This document shows positions 25,806-35,114 of a stretch of DNA of 64,000 nucleotides, piece by piece. The position numbers and the translations under genes were made by a program. The stretch comes from Methanolobus chelungpuianus (lineage in GTDB: Archaea; Halobacteriota; Methanosarcinia; Methanosarcinales; Methanosarcinaceae), in NCBI RefSeq assembly GCF_024500045.1, contig NZ_JTEO01000002.1:496001-560000 (forward strand), written 5' to 3'. Numbering within the stretch: position 1 is the first letter of the stretch; each line of letters begins with the position of its first letter. A model generated the notes under the pieces. The model saw only the letters and a list, made by a program, of their open reading frames with translations. It had not been told where the DNA came from and searched no databases.

Positions 25806-25920
25806 GCTTTTGTTGTATTTTTTTCTCACTGTATCATTTATTATAAGCGCTATTATATAGCAAACTGAGATCAGTCACTAATACCCCTCTAAAAGTTACA
25901 AAATGCATATAAGGTCTTAA
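25806..25920 (+). promoter_or_regulatory. Duplicated promoter, copy 2
   Basis: This stretch upstream of the iron-sulfur flavoprotein gene matches 24656-24770. It contains AGTCAC-AATACCC at 25873-25886, GTTACAAAAT at 25895-25904 and a TATA-like GCATATAAG at 25905-25913. The spacing from AGTCAC to GTTAC is 22 bases in both copies, which favours a shared bound protein. Confidence 0.65.
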
Positions 25921-25965
25921 TGAGATGATGCCTTGTCAAGTTCACATAAACAAAGGAGCAAAAAC

Positions 25966-26631
25966 ATGAAGATAGTCGGAATACATTCAAGTCCAAGAGG
26001 TAAGAACAGTAATACATTAAAGTTGTTGGACGCTGCTCTGGCCGGAGCTGCGGATGCCGGGGCCGATATTGAGTCTATTGATATTACAAGACTTAATATC
26101 AGTTACTGCATTGCCTGTGACGTCTGCCACAAAAAGGGTGGATGCCCGATAAAAGATGACTTCAATAACGTAATGGATAAACTTCTGGCTGCAGATGGCA
26201 TAATCTTAAGCAGCCCTAATTACATAATAAATATAACAGCGCAACTCAAGACACTGTTCGACAGGAGTCCGCGTATTGTTCATGAGCAGCTCTTTGAAGG
26301 GAAATACGGTTTCTCATTGACAACGACAGGCAGCGGTGACGTCGATTTTGTACTTAAGATCATGAATGACTATATGGTGATCTGCGGAGGCAACACAGTT
26401 GGAGGGGTCGGGTGCGCAATGGCAGAGGGTCCTTCAGTATTGGAAGCGGCTGTTGAGAACTCGCATGAGATGGGAAAAGACCTTGTTAAGGCCATAAGGG
26501 AGAACCGGCAATACCCTGAACAGGATACTGTGCATAAAATGTGGAAAGAAGGATTCAAGTATGCCATCCTTAATAATAAAGATCAATGGGCTCATAACTA
26601 CGATTACTGGCTGGAGAAAAGCTGGATCTGA
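25966..26631 (+). CDS. Isf-type iron-sulfur flavoprotein
   Basis: The 221-residue protein has a flavodoxin-like NADPH-dependent FMN reductase fold (HSSPRGKNSNT phosphate loop at 7-17, SSPNYIINI, TTGSGD). It carries the compact cluster motif C48-x2-C51-x2-C54-x5-C60, the same spacing as the 4Fe-4S site of Methanosarcina Isf, which reduces O2 and H2O2. The ATG at 25966 has AAAGGAG 7 bases before it; an earlier frame start at 25933 has none. The DUF169 gene follows after 26 bases, so the two likely form an operon. Confidence 0.9.
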   Translation: MKIVGIHSSPRGKNSNTLKLLDAALAGAADAGADIESIDITRLNISYCIACDVCHKKGGCPIKDDFNNVMDKLLAADGIILSSPNYIINITAQLKTLFDRSPRIVHEQLFEGKYGFSLTTTGSGDVDFVLKIMNDYMVICGGNTVGGVGCAMAEGPSVLEAAVENSHEMGKDLVKAIRENRQYPEQDTVHKMWKEGFKYAILNNKDQWAHNYDYWLEKSWI

Positions 26632-26657
26632 AAATAAGTTTCTCTGAAGATGAGCAT

Positions 26658-27446
26658 ATGGCATCAACAGCTCTGCTGGATATAAAGAAAGTGGGGGAAA
26701 AGCTTACAGAAGCCGGCAGGTTAAAACTGCGCCCTCTATGCGTCTACAGCACGGACAAAATTCCGAATAACGCAGTACCCTCATATAAAGTAGATCGCTG
26801 CATAGCAAGAGCTATTTACTCCTCTGCCCTTTTTGAAGAAATCCCTCCATTATATGTTGAAGCATCTCATGAGCAGTGCTGCGCAGGCGGACTGGTATGG
26901 ACCGGATTGGCTGAACCGCACCCGAAACTGAAGTACTTCGTGACAGTGGGAACTCCTGATTTCCATGGAGGCGCTGCCGAGCATTTAAAGGCAGGTCCTG
27001 AACTGTTCGATGAGCAGAAGAAGCGGGCAGGAAAAATCACCCCTCACGGCAAGTACACAGTCATTGCTCCATGCACTGATGCCCTTGCACCTGAAGATGT
27101 CATGTCTTTTATTCTTTTTGCAGGTAGTGAACAGATAAGAAATCTCTGTGGGCTGGCGCAGTTCAATAGTTCCGATCCCTTCTTTAAAACATTGATACCC
27201 GGAGGACCGACATGCGCTGTTATGATCGCTTTTCCGGCAGGTATTGCAGAGAATGCTCCGGGCGACTCAGCTTATGTCGGGCCTGTCGATCCTACAGGAA
27301 ATTCCTGGCTGCCTCCTGAGTTAATGATTATGGGCATCCCGGCATCACTGGCGCAGCAGATGGCAGCCGATCTGAAAGAGTCTTTTATTGACAAAAGAAG
27401 CAAAGTAGCATACCCGGAAAAACGTATCATAGTACAATCAAAGTGA
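26658..27446 (+). CDS. DUF169-family protein
   Basis: The 262-residue protein matches the DUF169 family by its pattern: an N-terminal region with LRPLCVYSTDKIPNN, a Cys-pair segment (SHEQCCAGGL), VIAPCTDA, and the late GGPTCAVMIAFP. The function of the family is unknown; it is widespread in anaerobes. The cysteines at EQCC, APC, NLC and PTC could bind a cofactor. It lies 26 bases downstream of the flavoprotein gene on the same strand, so it probably shares the promoter at 25806-25920 and may act in the same redox process. Confidence 0.82.
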   Translation: MASTALLDIKKVGEKLTEAGRLKLRPLCVYSTDKIPNNAVPSYKVDRCIARAIYSSALFEEIPPLYVEASHEQCCAGGLVWTGLAEPHPKLKYFVTVGTPDFHGGAAEHLKAGPELFDEQKKRAGKITPHGKYTVIAPCTDALAPEDVMSFILFAGSEQIRNLCGLAQFNSSDPFFKTLIPGGPTCAVMIAFPAGIAENAPGDSAYVGPVDPTGNSWLPPELMIMGIPASLAQQMAADLKESFIDKRSKVAYPEKRIIVQSK

Positions 27447-27662
27447 AATGCATATAAGGGCATAGGGAAGTGTAATACAAGGAAATATGATGAGGAGTAT
27501 GAAGAAAAGTTCCTGCTCAGTCTTGAGATGCAATCTGATAAAGAATTCACACCTAAACACGCAGGTTTAATCCTTGTCGTGCCAACCTGCACTCTCGCTT
27601 ATCTATTATTTCCATTAAGGATAAGAAAAATCAAAAAAGTGGCTTCCGGCCCTGTGATTTAA

Positions 27663-27734
27663 AGCCCCCGGGGGGATTTGAACCCCCGACCTGCTGATTA
27701 CGAATCAGCCGCTATACCGCTAAGCCACAGAGGC
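27663..27734 (-). tRNA. tRNA-Thr (anticodon CGT)
   Basis: On the minus strand a full cloverleaf can be drawn. Acceptor GCCTCTG pairs with CGGGGGC with two G-U pairs, the anticodon stem-loop is GCTGA-TTCGTAA-TCAGC, and the T arm is GGGGG-TTCAAAT-CCCCC. Loop bases 34-36 are CGT, reading ACG threonine codons. The discriminator base is U. CCA is not encoded. No intron. Confidence 0.93.
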
Positions 27735-27810
27735 AGGTGTGGATGACCTTATAACCATATATATCGATTTAATGATTTCGCTTATCTGCCGTAATACTCG
27801 GTCATTTGAT

Positions 27811-27850
27811 ACTTATACTACTTATATTACTTATATTACTTATATTACTT
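27811..27850 (-). repeat. 9-bp tandem repeat covering the trm5 stop codon
   Basis: ACTTATATT is repeated four times (the first copy reads ACTTATACT), from 27811 to 27846, with a partial fifth copy. On the minus strand it reads GTA-ATA-TAA in the trm5 frame, so each unit supplies an in-frame TAA, giving four stops in a row. Confidence 0.85.
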
Positions 27851-28841
27851 TCACTTCTATGCAGACATTGAGCTGATGCGGAGCGTAAGAGCGGACAATA
27901 CGTGTGTCAGAGACCTCAATGATCCTGCCAGCCCTGCCGGCAGCTTGCCCGATTAGCTCAAGTGAGCTTCCGAAAAGGTCATCCTCAGGCGTGATACCAT
28001 AATAGTGAATGATGGCTTCAGGCGCACAGAGCCTCATGGCGGCGTCAAGGAACTCATGGGCGTTGTGGGGCAGGTTCATAATGACATGGTCCGCAAGGCC
28101 TGAGAACCTCTCAGCTTCACGGTTCGCATCACCTTCAATTGCCTCCACGTTGGATACTGAGTTAAGTTCGATGTTACGGCGCAGGAACTCCACGGCATCA
28201 GGGTTCTTGTCAACGGCAATGACCCGTATATCAGGGCTCTTCTTTGCTATCATGATACTGTAAGGGCCGACACCCGCAAACATGTCAACTACGGTCTGGC
28301 CCTCCCGGACCTGTGCCAGGATGCGGGAGCGCTCCGTTGCCAGGCGGGGGGTGAAGTATGCCTTTTCAAGGTCAATGTAATACCTGCAGCCGTATTCCCT
28401 GTGGATGGTGGAGGTCTTGTCCTCTCCTGCTATCTTCCTGAACCTGCGTGTCCTGAACTCTCCCTCCACGGGTCCGAGAGCAGCAAGCACGGTCCTTACG
28501 TTGTTCTTTACCTTCATGATGGCCTCTGCCACTTTCTCAGGCTCGGGGACATCATCTTCTATAAGCGCGATATCTCCTATCACTTCAAAATGGGGGACCC
28601 GACCCAGAAAGTCTTCCAGCTTCAACTGTTCTTTCTGTGGCTCGAAATCATACCCGGACAGTTCGAATTCCCCGGGAATCTCCCAGAGTTCGTTTTCATG
28701 TGGTTCCCTTACCAGCGGCAGACAGAGGGATTCTCCATCCGTGCATATGCGGAGTGAATTGTCCAGAAGGTCCATCTCCAGCAGCGCCCTGCGCACAGGC
28801 TCTCCCTTTTTCCTCAAAACTCTGATGCAGATCCTTTTCAT
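27840..28841 (-). CDS. trm5: tRNA (guanine37-N1)-methyltransferase, Trm5 type
   Basis: Trm5 methylates G37 next to the anticodon and prevents frameshifting. The 333-residue protein has an N-terminal D1-like domain, a linker with YIDLEKAYFTPRLATER, the SAM loop VVDMFAGVGPYSI, VIAVDKNPDAVEFLRRN and the catalytic-region motif MNLPHNAHEFLDAA. A frame extends to 28865, but homology begins at MKRICIRVL. It starts 2 bases after the LysE gene on the same strand. Its stop codon lies inside a 9-bp tandem repeat. Confidence 0.93.
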   Translation of the reverse strand: MKRICIRVLRKKGEPVRRALLEMDLLDNSLRICTDGESLCLPLVREPHENELWEIPGEFELSGYDFEPQKEQLKLEDFLGRVPHFEVIGDIALIEDDVPEPEKVAEAIMKVKNNVRTVLAALGPVEGEFRTRRFRKIAGEDKTSTIHREYGCRYYIDLEKAYFTPRLATERSRILAQVREGQTVVDMFAGVGPYSIMIAKKSPDIRVIAVDKNPDAVEFLRRNIELNSVSNVEAIEGDANREAERFSGLADHVIMNLPHNAHEFLDAAMRLCAPEAIIHYYGITPEDDLFGSSLELIGQAAGRAGRIIEVSDTRIVRSYAPHQLNVCIEVKVI

Positions 28842-28843
28842 GC

Positions 28844-29455
28844 TTACGTACCTATGATGAACCATGACCCGAACAGGACAAGGAACAGACCACAGGATAT
28901 CAGTACCATTTCATAAAGTTTTGGGGACATGAACTTCTTTCCCCTGCTGAATGAAGTGGAAACGACTGTAAAATAACCCAGGTCCGCCAGCCAATGACCT
29001 GTTACGAACATTGCCGCAGCAAGTATACTTATCTCAAGCCCGCGCAGGACAAGAGCGCTTCCGGCTGCAAGCCACCATAGCCAGAAATAAGGGTTCGAGG
29101 CGGAAGCTACCACTCCTGCAAGCATCGGACTCGCACTCGCCCTGCCATGTCCATGCATTGAGCCTGCTGCACTCTTTGCGTTCTTCACGGTAAGGACACC
29201 AAAGATCACCAGTGCCGCTCCTCCTATAAGGGATATTGCCGTGACAGCGTAATCACTTACTGATGTGATGCCATAAATTATCAAAAGGCAGACCAGCAAC
29301 TCCAGCGCGGCGTGGCCCGCGAATATCTCCGGGCCTGCCTGCCATCCTCTTTTCAGGGATGTGTCTATGGTGGCAAAAAGCATTGGTCCGGGCACAAGAG
29401 CTCCTGTCATTCCCACGGCAAATCCGATGGTCAGCATTTCCAGTAGTTCCAGCAT
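28844..29455 (-). CDS. LysE-family transporter
   Basis: The 203-residue protein has about six membrane helices and the LysE/RhtB start pattern FAVGMTGALVPGPMLFATID. The midpart has SASNPYFWLWW, the second signature of the family. Members export amino acids or other small molecules; the substrate is unknown here. An upstream GTG (29464) is in frame, but the ATG at 29455 fits the family length. trm5 follows within 2 bases, so they are cotranscribed without an obvious functional link. Confidence 0.87.
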   Translation of the reverse strand: MLELLEMLTIGFAVGMTGALVPGPMLFATIDTSLKRGWQAGPEIFAGHAALELLVCLLIIYGITSVSDYAVTAISLIGGAALVIFGVLTVKNAKSAAGSMHGHGRASASPMLAGVVASASNPYFWLWWLAAGSALVLRGLEISILAAAMFVTGHWLADLGYFTVVSTSFSRGKKFMSPKLYEMVLISCGLFLVLFGSWFIIGT

Positions 29456-29567
29456 AGTTAGCACTGCCTGATCGGGTTAAGCATTAAAGACCATTGTCAA
29501 AAAAGATATCTACAAAGGAAGTACGAACGACCTTCCTTTGTTGATGGACTTCCATTAGCTTGCGTGC

Positions 29568-30581
29568 TCAGAGAATAATCTCTATATCGAGCTCTTCTGC
29601 AAGTTCCTTGTACCTGTTGCGGATAGTGACCTCGGTCACACCTGCAACATCTGCGACCTCGCGCTGTGTCCTGCGTTCTCCGCACAGGATGGATGCGATG
29701 TAAATGGCTGCTGCAGCTACACCGGTCGGGCCACGGCCACTGGTAAGCTCTTTCTCGGAAGCCTGCCTGAGGATCTCAACACCCCTGGACTGCACTTCAC
29801 CCTTGAGGTTAAGTCCTGAGCAGAACCTCGGGACGTAGTCTATGGGTGATGTGGGCATAAGCTTGAGTGACAGCTCCCTTGAGATGAAGCGGTATGTCCT
29901 GCCTATCTCTTTCCTGCTCACTCTTGATACTTCTCCTATCTCGTCAAGCGTCCTCGGGACACTGCACTGGCGGCATGCTGCATAGAGTGCTGCTGCGGCG
30001 ACGCCTTCAATGCTCCTTCCACGGATGAGGTTCTTGTCGACGGCTTTCCTGTAGACCACGGCCGCGGTCTCACGCACTGTCCTTGGCAGACCCAGGGCTG
30101 ATGCCATACGGTCCAGTTCGGACAATGCAAACGCAAGGTTCCTCTCGGTAGCGTTACTGACACGTATCCTACGCTGCCATTTTCTCAGTCTGTACAGTTG
30201 CGCCCTGTTCTTGGAGGAAATGGATTTCCCATAGGAGTCACGGTTTCTCCAGTCGATCATTGTGGAGAGACCTTTGTCATGTATGGTGTAGGTCATCGGC
30301 GCACCCACACGTGAGCGTTTCATTCTCTGGTCGTGGTCAAATGCACGCCATTCGGGTCCTTCGTCCACGAACTCGGCGTCTACGACAAGTCCGCAGTCGG
30401 CACAGACCAGCTCGGCTCTCTCATAGTCCTGTACAAGGCTGCGGCTGCCACACTCAGGACACTGGACCTTAGCCTTCTCAACGTCCATGTCTTTCTCTTT
30501 TTCCTTGCGTGCCTTGATCATTGCACGTATCTTCTCCCTTTCGGAAGTATCGGAATACCGTACCCTTTCAACTTCGACCAT
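29568..30581 (-). CDS. tfb: Transcription initiation factor IIB (TFB)
   Basis: TFB bridges the TATA-binding protein and RNA polymerase at archaeal promoters. The 337-residue protein has the N-terminal zinc ribbon ([20 protein letters not shown] in which the two CxxC pairs begin and end), a B-finger/linker ([15 protein letters not shown]), and two cyclin repeats (about 140-235 and 235-330), the second with the helix-turn-helix [25 protein letters not shown] before ATGAAAATG favours the second ATG at 30581. gar1 lies 96 bases upstream. Confidence 0.96.
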   Translation of the reverse strand: MVEVERVRYSDTSEREKIRAMIKARKEKEKDMDVEKAKVQCPECGSRSLVQDYERAELVCADCGLVVDAEFVDEGPEWRAFDHDQRMKRSRVGAPMTYTIHDKGLSTMIDWRNRDSYGKSISSKNRAQLYRLRKWQRRIRVSNATERNLAFALSELDRMASALGLPRTVRETAAVVYRKAVDKNLIRGRSIEGVAAAALYAACRQCSVPRTLDEIGEVSRVSRKEIGRTYRFISRELSLKLMPTSPIDYVPRFCSGLNLKGEVQSRGVEILRQASEKELTSGRGPTGVAAAAIYIASILCGERRTQREVADVAGVTEVTIRNRYKELAEELDIEIIL

Positions 30582-30677
30582 TTTCATTCACCTTCTCTCT
30601 GTAATCAGAAAATATATTTCTTCAGTCTTCTCTCAGTCAACCACAGCTCACAACAAACAATTTAAAAGGCTTCGTAT

Positions 30678-30938
30678 TCACTGAACGTATACCCGTTCAT
30701 TAACCAGTTTTTGCAGATCAGAACCGGCAGTTCCTTTGTTCGGTCTAACAATATAGTATGGCCAGTCAACGGGTCCGAAAACACCGGTGACCTTTCCTAT
30801 TCGCTTAATCGATTTATCAAGAACAAAAGAATGTATTCTAGGCATTTCTTTCATAGATCCGGAAAACTTCTTTGCTTCCCCTCTGATGATCAGCTCATCC
30901 TGTTTCGAAATATGTGATACTTTACCCAGTCGTTTCAT
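30678..30938 (-). CDS. gar1: H/ACA ribonucleoprotein subunit Gar1
   Basis: Gar1 is part of the archaeal H/ACA complex that makes pseudouridine in rRNA, with Cbf5, Nop10 and L7Ae. The 86-residue protein is a single six-stranded barrel. It has the family core IKRIGKVTGVFGPVDWPYYIVRP and a short tail. The gene lies just upstream of tfb on the same strand, a common archaeal arrangement. A palindromic TATA-like AGTATATATACT (30988-30999) sits about 50 bases before its start. Confidence 0.9.
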   Translation of the reverse strand: MKRLGKVSHISKQDELIIRGEAKKFSGSMKEMPRIHSFVLDKSIKRIGKVTGVFGPVDWPYYIVRPNKGTAGSDLQKLVNERVYVQ

Positions 30939-30987
30939 ATCTTGTGCAGGTTCTACCTTTATTATTTGGAACTATTCTTGCGTTAAT

Positions 30988-30999
30988 AGTATATATACT
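30988..30999. promoter_or_regulatory. Symmetric TATA box upstream of gar1
   Basis: AGTATATATACT is a perfect palindrome, flanked by GCGTTAAT and TTACGC, which extend the symmetry imperfectly. On the minus strand it predicts a gar1 start near 30968, about 30 bases before the ATG. By symmetry it could also fire towards ppdK. Confidence 0.5.
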
Positions 31000-31238
31000 T
31001 TACGCAGGGGTTTTAATATTGCCAGTTTTCCATACAAAAAGATATCGTTAATATGGAGAATAAGTTCCCTATTTCTTTATATTTACCTTAACCGCTGGCC
31101 GTGCTATTTCTTCGCAGACCACAACCTTAAAGTGATAACAGAACCATCTTGGCTCGACTTTATTAGCTTTATAGCATCTTTATATTGAGTTCATACTAAA
31201 AACTATCCATCATATATTTTATGCGTGGAGGAAATCTG

Positions 31239-33917
31239 GTGGCAGATAGAAAATTCGTATACTTTTTCGGGAAAGAAGAAACTGAAGGTAAAAATAGCAT
31301 GAAAGACCTGCTTGGTGGAAAAGGCGCCAACCTTGCGGAAATGTCCAATCTTGGAATACCGGTTCCGCCCGGATTCACCATCACAACTGAAGTATGTGTC
31401 CTCTACCTTGAAAAGGGGTCATACCCCGATGGTATTCTTGATCAGATAGATGCTGCTATCGAGAAGCTTGAGAAGGTGAATGGCAAGAAGTTCGGCGACA
31501 TAAATGACCCGCTTCTGCTCTCAGTCAGGTCGGGTGCGCGCGTTTCCATGCCCGGTATGATGGATACTGTTCTCAATCTCGGTCTTAATGATCAGTCTGT
31601 AGTGGGGCTTGCAAAGAAGACCGGTAATGAGAGATTCGCCTATGACAGTTACCGCCGCTTCCTGATGATGTTCGGGGACGTTGTGCTGGACATCAAGCAT
31701 GAGTACTTCGAATCGGCTATAGATGCCAAGAAGAACGAGCTTGGAGTAAAGCAGGACACGCAGCTTACCGCCAGCGCCCTCAAGCAGCTGGCTGATAAAT
31801 TCAAGGATATCATAAAGAAGAAGACCGGCTCTGAATTCCCCCAGGACCCACGCAGGCAGCTCCAGATGGCTATCGAGGCAGTCTTCAACTCATGGAACAA
31901 CCAGCGTGCCATCAGATACAGAAAGCTCAATAATATTCCGATGGACTGGGGTACTGCCGTCAATGTGCAGACAATGGTCTACGGTAACATGGGCGAGACC
32001 TCAGGTACAGGTGTTGCTTTCACAAGGGATCCTGCAACAGGAAAGAAAGAGTTCTTTGGTGAGTACCTTATGAATGCCCAGGGCGAGGATGTCGTGGCAG
32101 GTATCAGGACCCCGCTTACAATCGCAACTCTTGCGCAGAAGATGCCGGGAGCTTACACACAGCTTGTGGACATCTGCCAGAAGCTTGAAAAACACTTCAA
32201 GGACATGCAGGATATCGAGTTCACCATTCAGGAAGGCAAGCTCTACATGCTCCAGACCAGGAATGGTAAACGTACTGCTGCTGCAGCCCTTAATATTGCA
32301 GTTGATATGGTCAACGAGGGCCTGATAGACAAGAAGACCGCCCTTATGAGGGTCAGGCCTGAGCAGATAGACCAGTTACTGCACCCCATGATAGATCCGA
32401 GTGCAAAGTATGAGGTCATTGCAACAGGTCTGCCTGCGTCACCGGGTGCAGCAGTTGGTAAGGTTGTCTTCACGGCAGAACACGCTGAGGAGATGGCAGC
32501 GCTTAACAAGAAGGTGATCCTTGTCAGGGCAGAAACCTCTCCTGAGGACATAGGCGGTATGGACGCGGCCCAGGGCATATTGACAGTCCGCGGAGGAATG
32601 ACTTCCCATGCTGCTGTGGTTGCCAGGGGAATGGGCAAGCCCTGTGTTGCAGGCTGCGGTGCTCTGAGCATTGATATTCACGAGAAGGTCTTTACTGTGA
32701 ACGACCTCCGTATAAAGGAGGGCGACTATATTTCCATTGACGGTGCCACAGGGAGCGTTATCCTTGGGAAGGTCGCTCTTGTTACGCCAGGTGTGAGCGA
32801 GGAGCTTAAGACCCTGCTCTCATGGGCCGATGAGATACGGAAAATGGGTGTAAGGACCAACGCCGATACCCCTCATGACGCAGCCGTGGCAAGGGATTTC
32901 GGTGCAGAGGGTATCGGCCTGTGCAGGACTGAACACATGTTCTTTGGTGACGACCGGATACCTGTTGTAAGGGAGATGATCCTGGCAGAGGATGAGTATG
33001 CAAGAAAGGAAGCCCTCAGTAAGCTTTTACCCATGCAGAGGGAGGACTTTATCGGCATATTCCGTGCCATGCAGGGTTATCCTGTAACCATACGCCTGCT
33101 TGACCCTCCTCTACACGAGTTCCTTCCAAAGCACGATGAACTGGCAGAGAAGTTCCGTCTGCTCGAGGCAGGCGGCACAGCAAGCCAGGCAGCTGCAGCT
33201 GAACTCCTGAGCCTTAAGGAACTGATGGAGCGCGTTGAGTCGCTCACAGAAATCAACCCCATGCTGGGACACAGGGGATGCCGCCTTGGCATAACCTATC
33301 CTGAGATATACGATATGCAGGTGCAGGCAATTGTCGAGGCTGCATGCGAGCTCAAGGCCGAGGGCATGGACATCGTACCTGAGATCATGATTCCTCTCAT
33401 ATGCCATGTGAACGAGCTCAGGACAGTGAAGAAACATGTTGTCAATGTAATCGAATCCGTGCTGGCCGAGAAGAATGTGAAAATGGACTACATGGTGGGC
33501 ACGATGATAGAGCTCCCCAGGGCTGCCCTCACAGCAGACCAGATCGCGCAGGAAGCTGAGTTCTTCTCATTCGGAACGAACGACCTGACCCAGACAACCT
33601 TCGGTTTCAGCAGGGATGACGCAGGCAAGTTCCTCCCGTGTTATCTTGAGGATAGCATTCTGGGGAATGATCCTTTTGCAGTCCTTGACCAGGAAGGCGT
33701 GGGTCAGCTTGTGAAGATCGGTATTGAAAAAGGCCGCTCAACAAGGCCGGACCTGAAGATCGGAATATGCGGCGAACATGGCGGAGAGCCCAGTTCCGTA
33801 AAGTTCGGCTACAGGATAGGGCTTAATTATGTGAGCTGCTCGCCATTCCGTGTACCAATTGCCAGACTTGCTGCAGCACAGGCAGTCCTTGAAGACGAAG
33901 GCAGGACCCTGCAATAA
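31239..33917 (+). CDS. ppdK: Pyruvate, phosphate dikinase
   Basis: PpdK interconverts pyruvate, ATP and phosphate with phosphoenolpyruvate, AMP and pyrophosphate; in methanogens it feeds gluconeogenesis. The 892-residue protein has the ATP-grasp N-terminus ([28 protein letters not shown]), the phosphohistidine domain ([19 protein letters not shown]) and the TIM-barrel PEP domain ending in [10 protein letters not shown]. An ATG at 31221 is in frame, but GGAGG lies 6 bases before the GTG at 31239, which I take as the start. A hairpin plus T-run terminates it. Confidence 0.95.
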   Translation: MADRKFVYFFGKEETEGKNSMKDLLGGKGANLAEMSNLGIPVPPGFTITTEVCVLYLEKGSYPDGILDQIDAAIEKLEKVNGKKFGDINDPLLLSVRSGARVSMPGMMDTVLNLGLNDQSVVGLAKKTGNERFAYDSYRRFLMMFGDVVLDIKHEYFESAIDAKKNELGVKQDTQLTASALKQLADKFKDIIKKKTGSEFPQDPRRQLQMAIEAVFNSWNNQRAIRYRKLNNIPMDWGTAVNVQTMVYGNMGETSGTGVAFTRDPATGKKEFFGEYLMNAQGEDVVAGIRTPLTIATLAQKMPGAYTQLVDICQKLEKHFKDMQDIEFTIQEGKLYMLQTRNGKRTAAAALNIAVDMVNEGLIDKKTALMRVRPEQIDQLLHPMIDPSAKYEVIATGLPASPGAAVGKVVFTAEHAEEMAALNKKVILVRAETSPEDIGGMDAAQGILTVRGGMTSHAAVVARGMGKPCVAGCGALSIDIHEKVFTVNDLRIKEGDYISIDGATGSVILGKVALVTPGVSEELKTLLSWADEIRKMGVRTNADTPHDAAVARDFGAEGIGLCRTEHMFFGDDRIPVVREMILAEDEYARKEALSKLLPMQREDFIGIFRAMQGYPVTIRLLDPPLHEFLPKHDELAEKFRLLEAGGTASQAAAAELLSLKELMERVESLTEINPMLGHRGCRLGITYPEIYDMQVQAIVEAACELKAEGMDIVPEIMIPLICHVNELRTVKKHVVNVIESVLAEKNVKMDYMVGTMIELPRAALTADQIAQEAEFFSFGTNDLTQTTFGFSRDDAGKFLPCYLEDSILGNDPFAVLDQEGVGQLVKIGIEKGRSTRPDLKIGICGEHGGEPSSVKFGYRIGLNYVSCSPFRVPIARLAAAQAVLEDEGRTLQ

Positions 33918-33918
33918 C

Positions 33919-33965
33919 ATACGGGCATCTGTCCCGTATCACTTCTTTTTTGATTTCTTTTTTTT
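33919..33965 (+). terminator. Terminator of ppdK
   Basis: ATACGGG and CCCGTAT pair across a 7-base loop, starting 2 bases after the stop. A long T-rich tract follows (33943-33965). This is a strong terminator by either bacterial or archaeal standards. Confidence 0.8.
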
Positions 33966-34084
33966 ATATGTGCTTATACTGAGCTTTGCAGTTATCTCTT
34001 GTCACTAGCAGCGCTGATCGAAAATGGCTGTTAATGAGCGGAACCGGGAAGATCAATGAATGTAAAATCCGCTAATATAAATGA

Positions 34085-34105
34085 AGAAGAGCACTCTGCT
34101 CTTCT
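34085..34105 (-). terminator. Hairpin after the GGPP synthase gene
   Basis: AGAAGAGC and GCTCTTCT form a perfect 8-bp stem with a 5-base loop, 10 bases beyond the stop codon of the minus-strand gene. The bases that follow on that strand are AT-rich but contain no long T-run. Confidence 0.45.
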
Positions 34106-34115
34106 GAAAAAAGGT

Positions 34116-35081
34116 TCAGTGGGATCTCTGGATCATGTAGTCTGCGATTGCGAGAAGTATGTCCTTTGACCCGCTATCCTCAAGTACATCAAGGAGACTC
34201 TTGCCTTTTGTTACATATGATATCGCAAGGTCCCTGGCGTAATTGATGGAGCCGGACTCTTCCAGCAGACGGACCGCCTCGTTGATCTCTTCGGTGCTGG
34301 CTTCTCCCCTGCCGAATATATCCAGTTTCAAACCATTACTCAGCGCATGGATGGCGATAAGGGTTTTCTTACCTTCCATAAGGTCGCTTCCCCTTACCTT
34401 GCCGAGTATCTCTTCAGGGGTTATCATGTCTATGACGTCATCATAGATCTGGAAGGCAATACCTATGAGCCTGCCGAACTCATACAGGGTCTCTGCTGTT
34501 TCGTCGGATGCGCCTCCCAGGATGGCGCCGATCTTGCATGCCGCAGCATAGAGGACACCGGTCTTCTTCTCGATCATATCGAGATACTCTTCCTCGGTCA
34601 CATCCGCGCGGTCCTCGAACTCCACATCCATCCACTGGCCTTCACAGATGTCCCTGCAGGTCTTGGACAGTATATCCACACACTTAAGCAGATTCGCAGG
34701 ATCGCTCTCTGCACGTGTCATTATCTCAAAGGCTTTTGCGTATAAGGTATCTCCGGCAAGGATGGCGCCGGCCTCTCCCCATTTTACATGGACTGCAGGC
34801 ATTCCCCTGCGTATATCGTCCCTGTCCATGATGTCGTCATGCACGAGTGTGAAGTTATGGACCAGCTCCACTGCAACAGCGGCCGGAAGGACCTTTTCAG
34901 GTTCCGAACCTACTGCTTCGGCTGTCAGTATCACGATCGCAGGGCGTAGCCTTTTCCCGCCGGCATCCGGCAGGTAGCGGGCTGCCTTATACAATTCCAC
35001 CGGTCTGGACACCGGGAGGTAATCCTCAATGCCCTTATCGACACGAACCGACCTTTTCTTGATCTCTCCTATCAAATCCAT
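34116..35081 (-). CDS. idsA: Geranylgeranyl diphosphate synthase, polyprenyl synthase family
   Basis: The enzyme builds the C20 chain of archaeal lipids from IPP and allylic diphosphates. The 321-residue protein has the first aspartate-rich motif in LVHDDIMDRDD, the second in FQIYDDVIDM, and the substrate lysine/arginine region GGKRLRPA. A GTG four codons earlier (35093) is also possible; no strong ribosome binding site decides. It is the last gene of an isoprenoid block of co-directional genes (mvk, ipk, fni, an RNase J gene, idsA). Confidence 0.93.
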   Translation of the reverse strand: MDLIGEIKKRSVRVDKGIEDYLPVSRPVELYKAARYLPDAGGKRLRPAIVILTAEAVGSEPEKVLPAAVAVELVHNFTLVHDDIMDRDDIRRGMPAVHVKWGEAGAILAGDTLYAKAFEIMTRAESDPANLLKCVDILSKTCRDICEGQWMDVEFEDRADVTEEEYLDMIEKKTGVLYAAACKIGAILGGASDETAETLYEFGRLIGIAFQIYDDVIDMITPEEILGKVRGSDLMEGKKTLIAIHALSNGLKLDIFGRGEASTEEINEAVRLLEESGSINYARDLAISYVTKGKSLLDVLEDSGSKDILLAIADYMIQRSH

Positions 35082-35114
35082 AGTTGATCCCACTGTTTTT
35101 CCTTATAGTTAGCT

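Noticed and set aside
23489-27600. Possible mobile island carrying the TrmB, NmrA, Isf and DUF169 genes
   Set aside because: The cluster looks accessory and ends near a tRNA-Thr gene, a common integration site. However, no integrase, transposase, direct repeat of the tRNA end or sharp base-composition change was seen.
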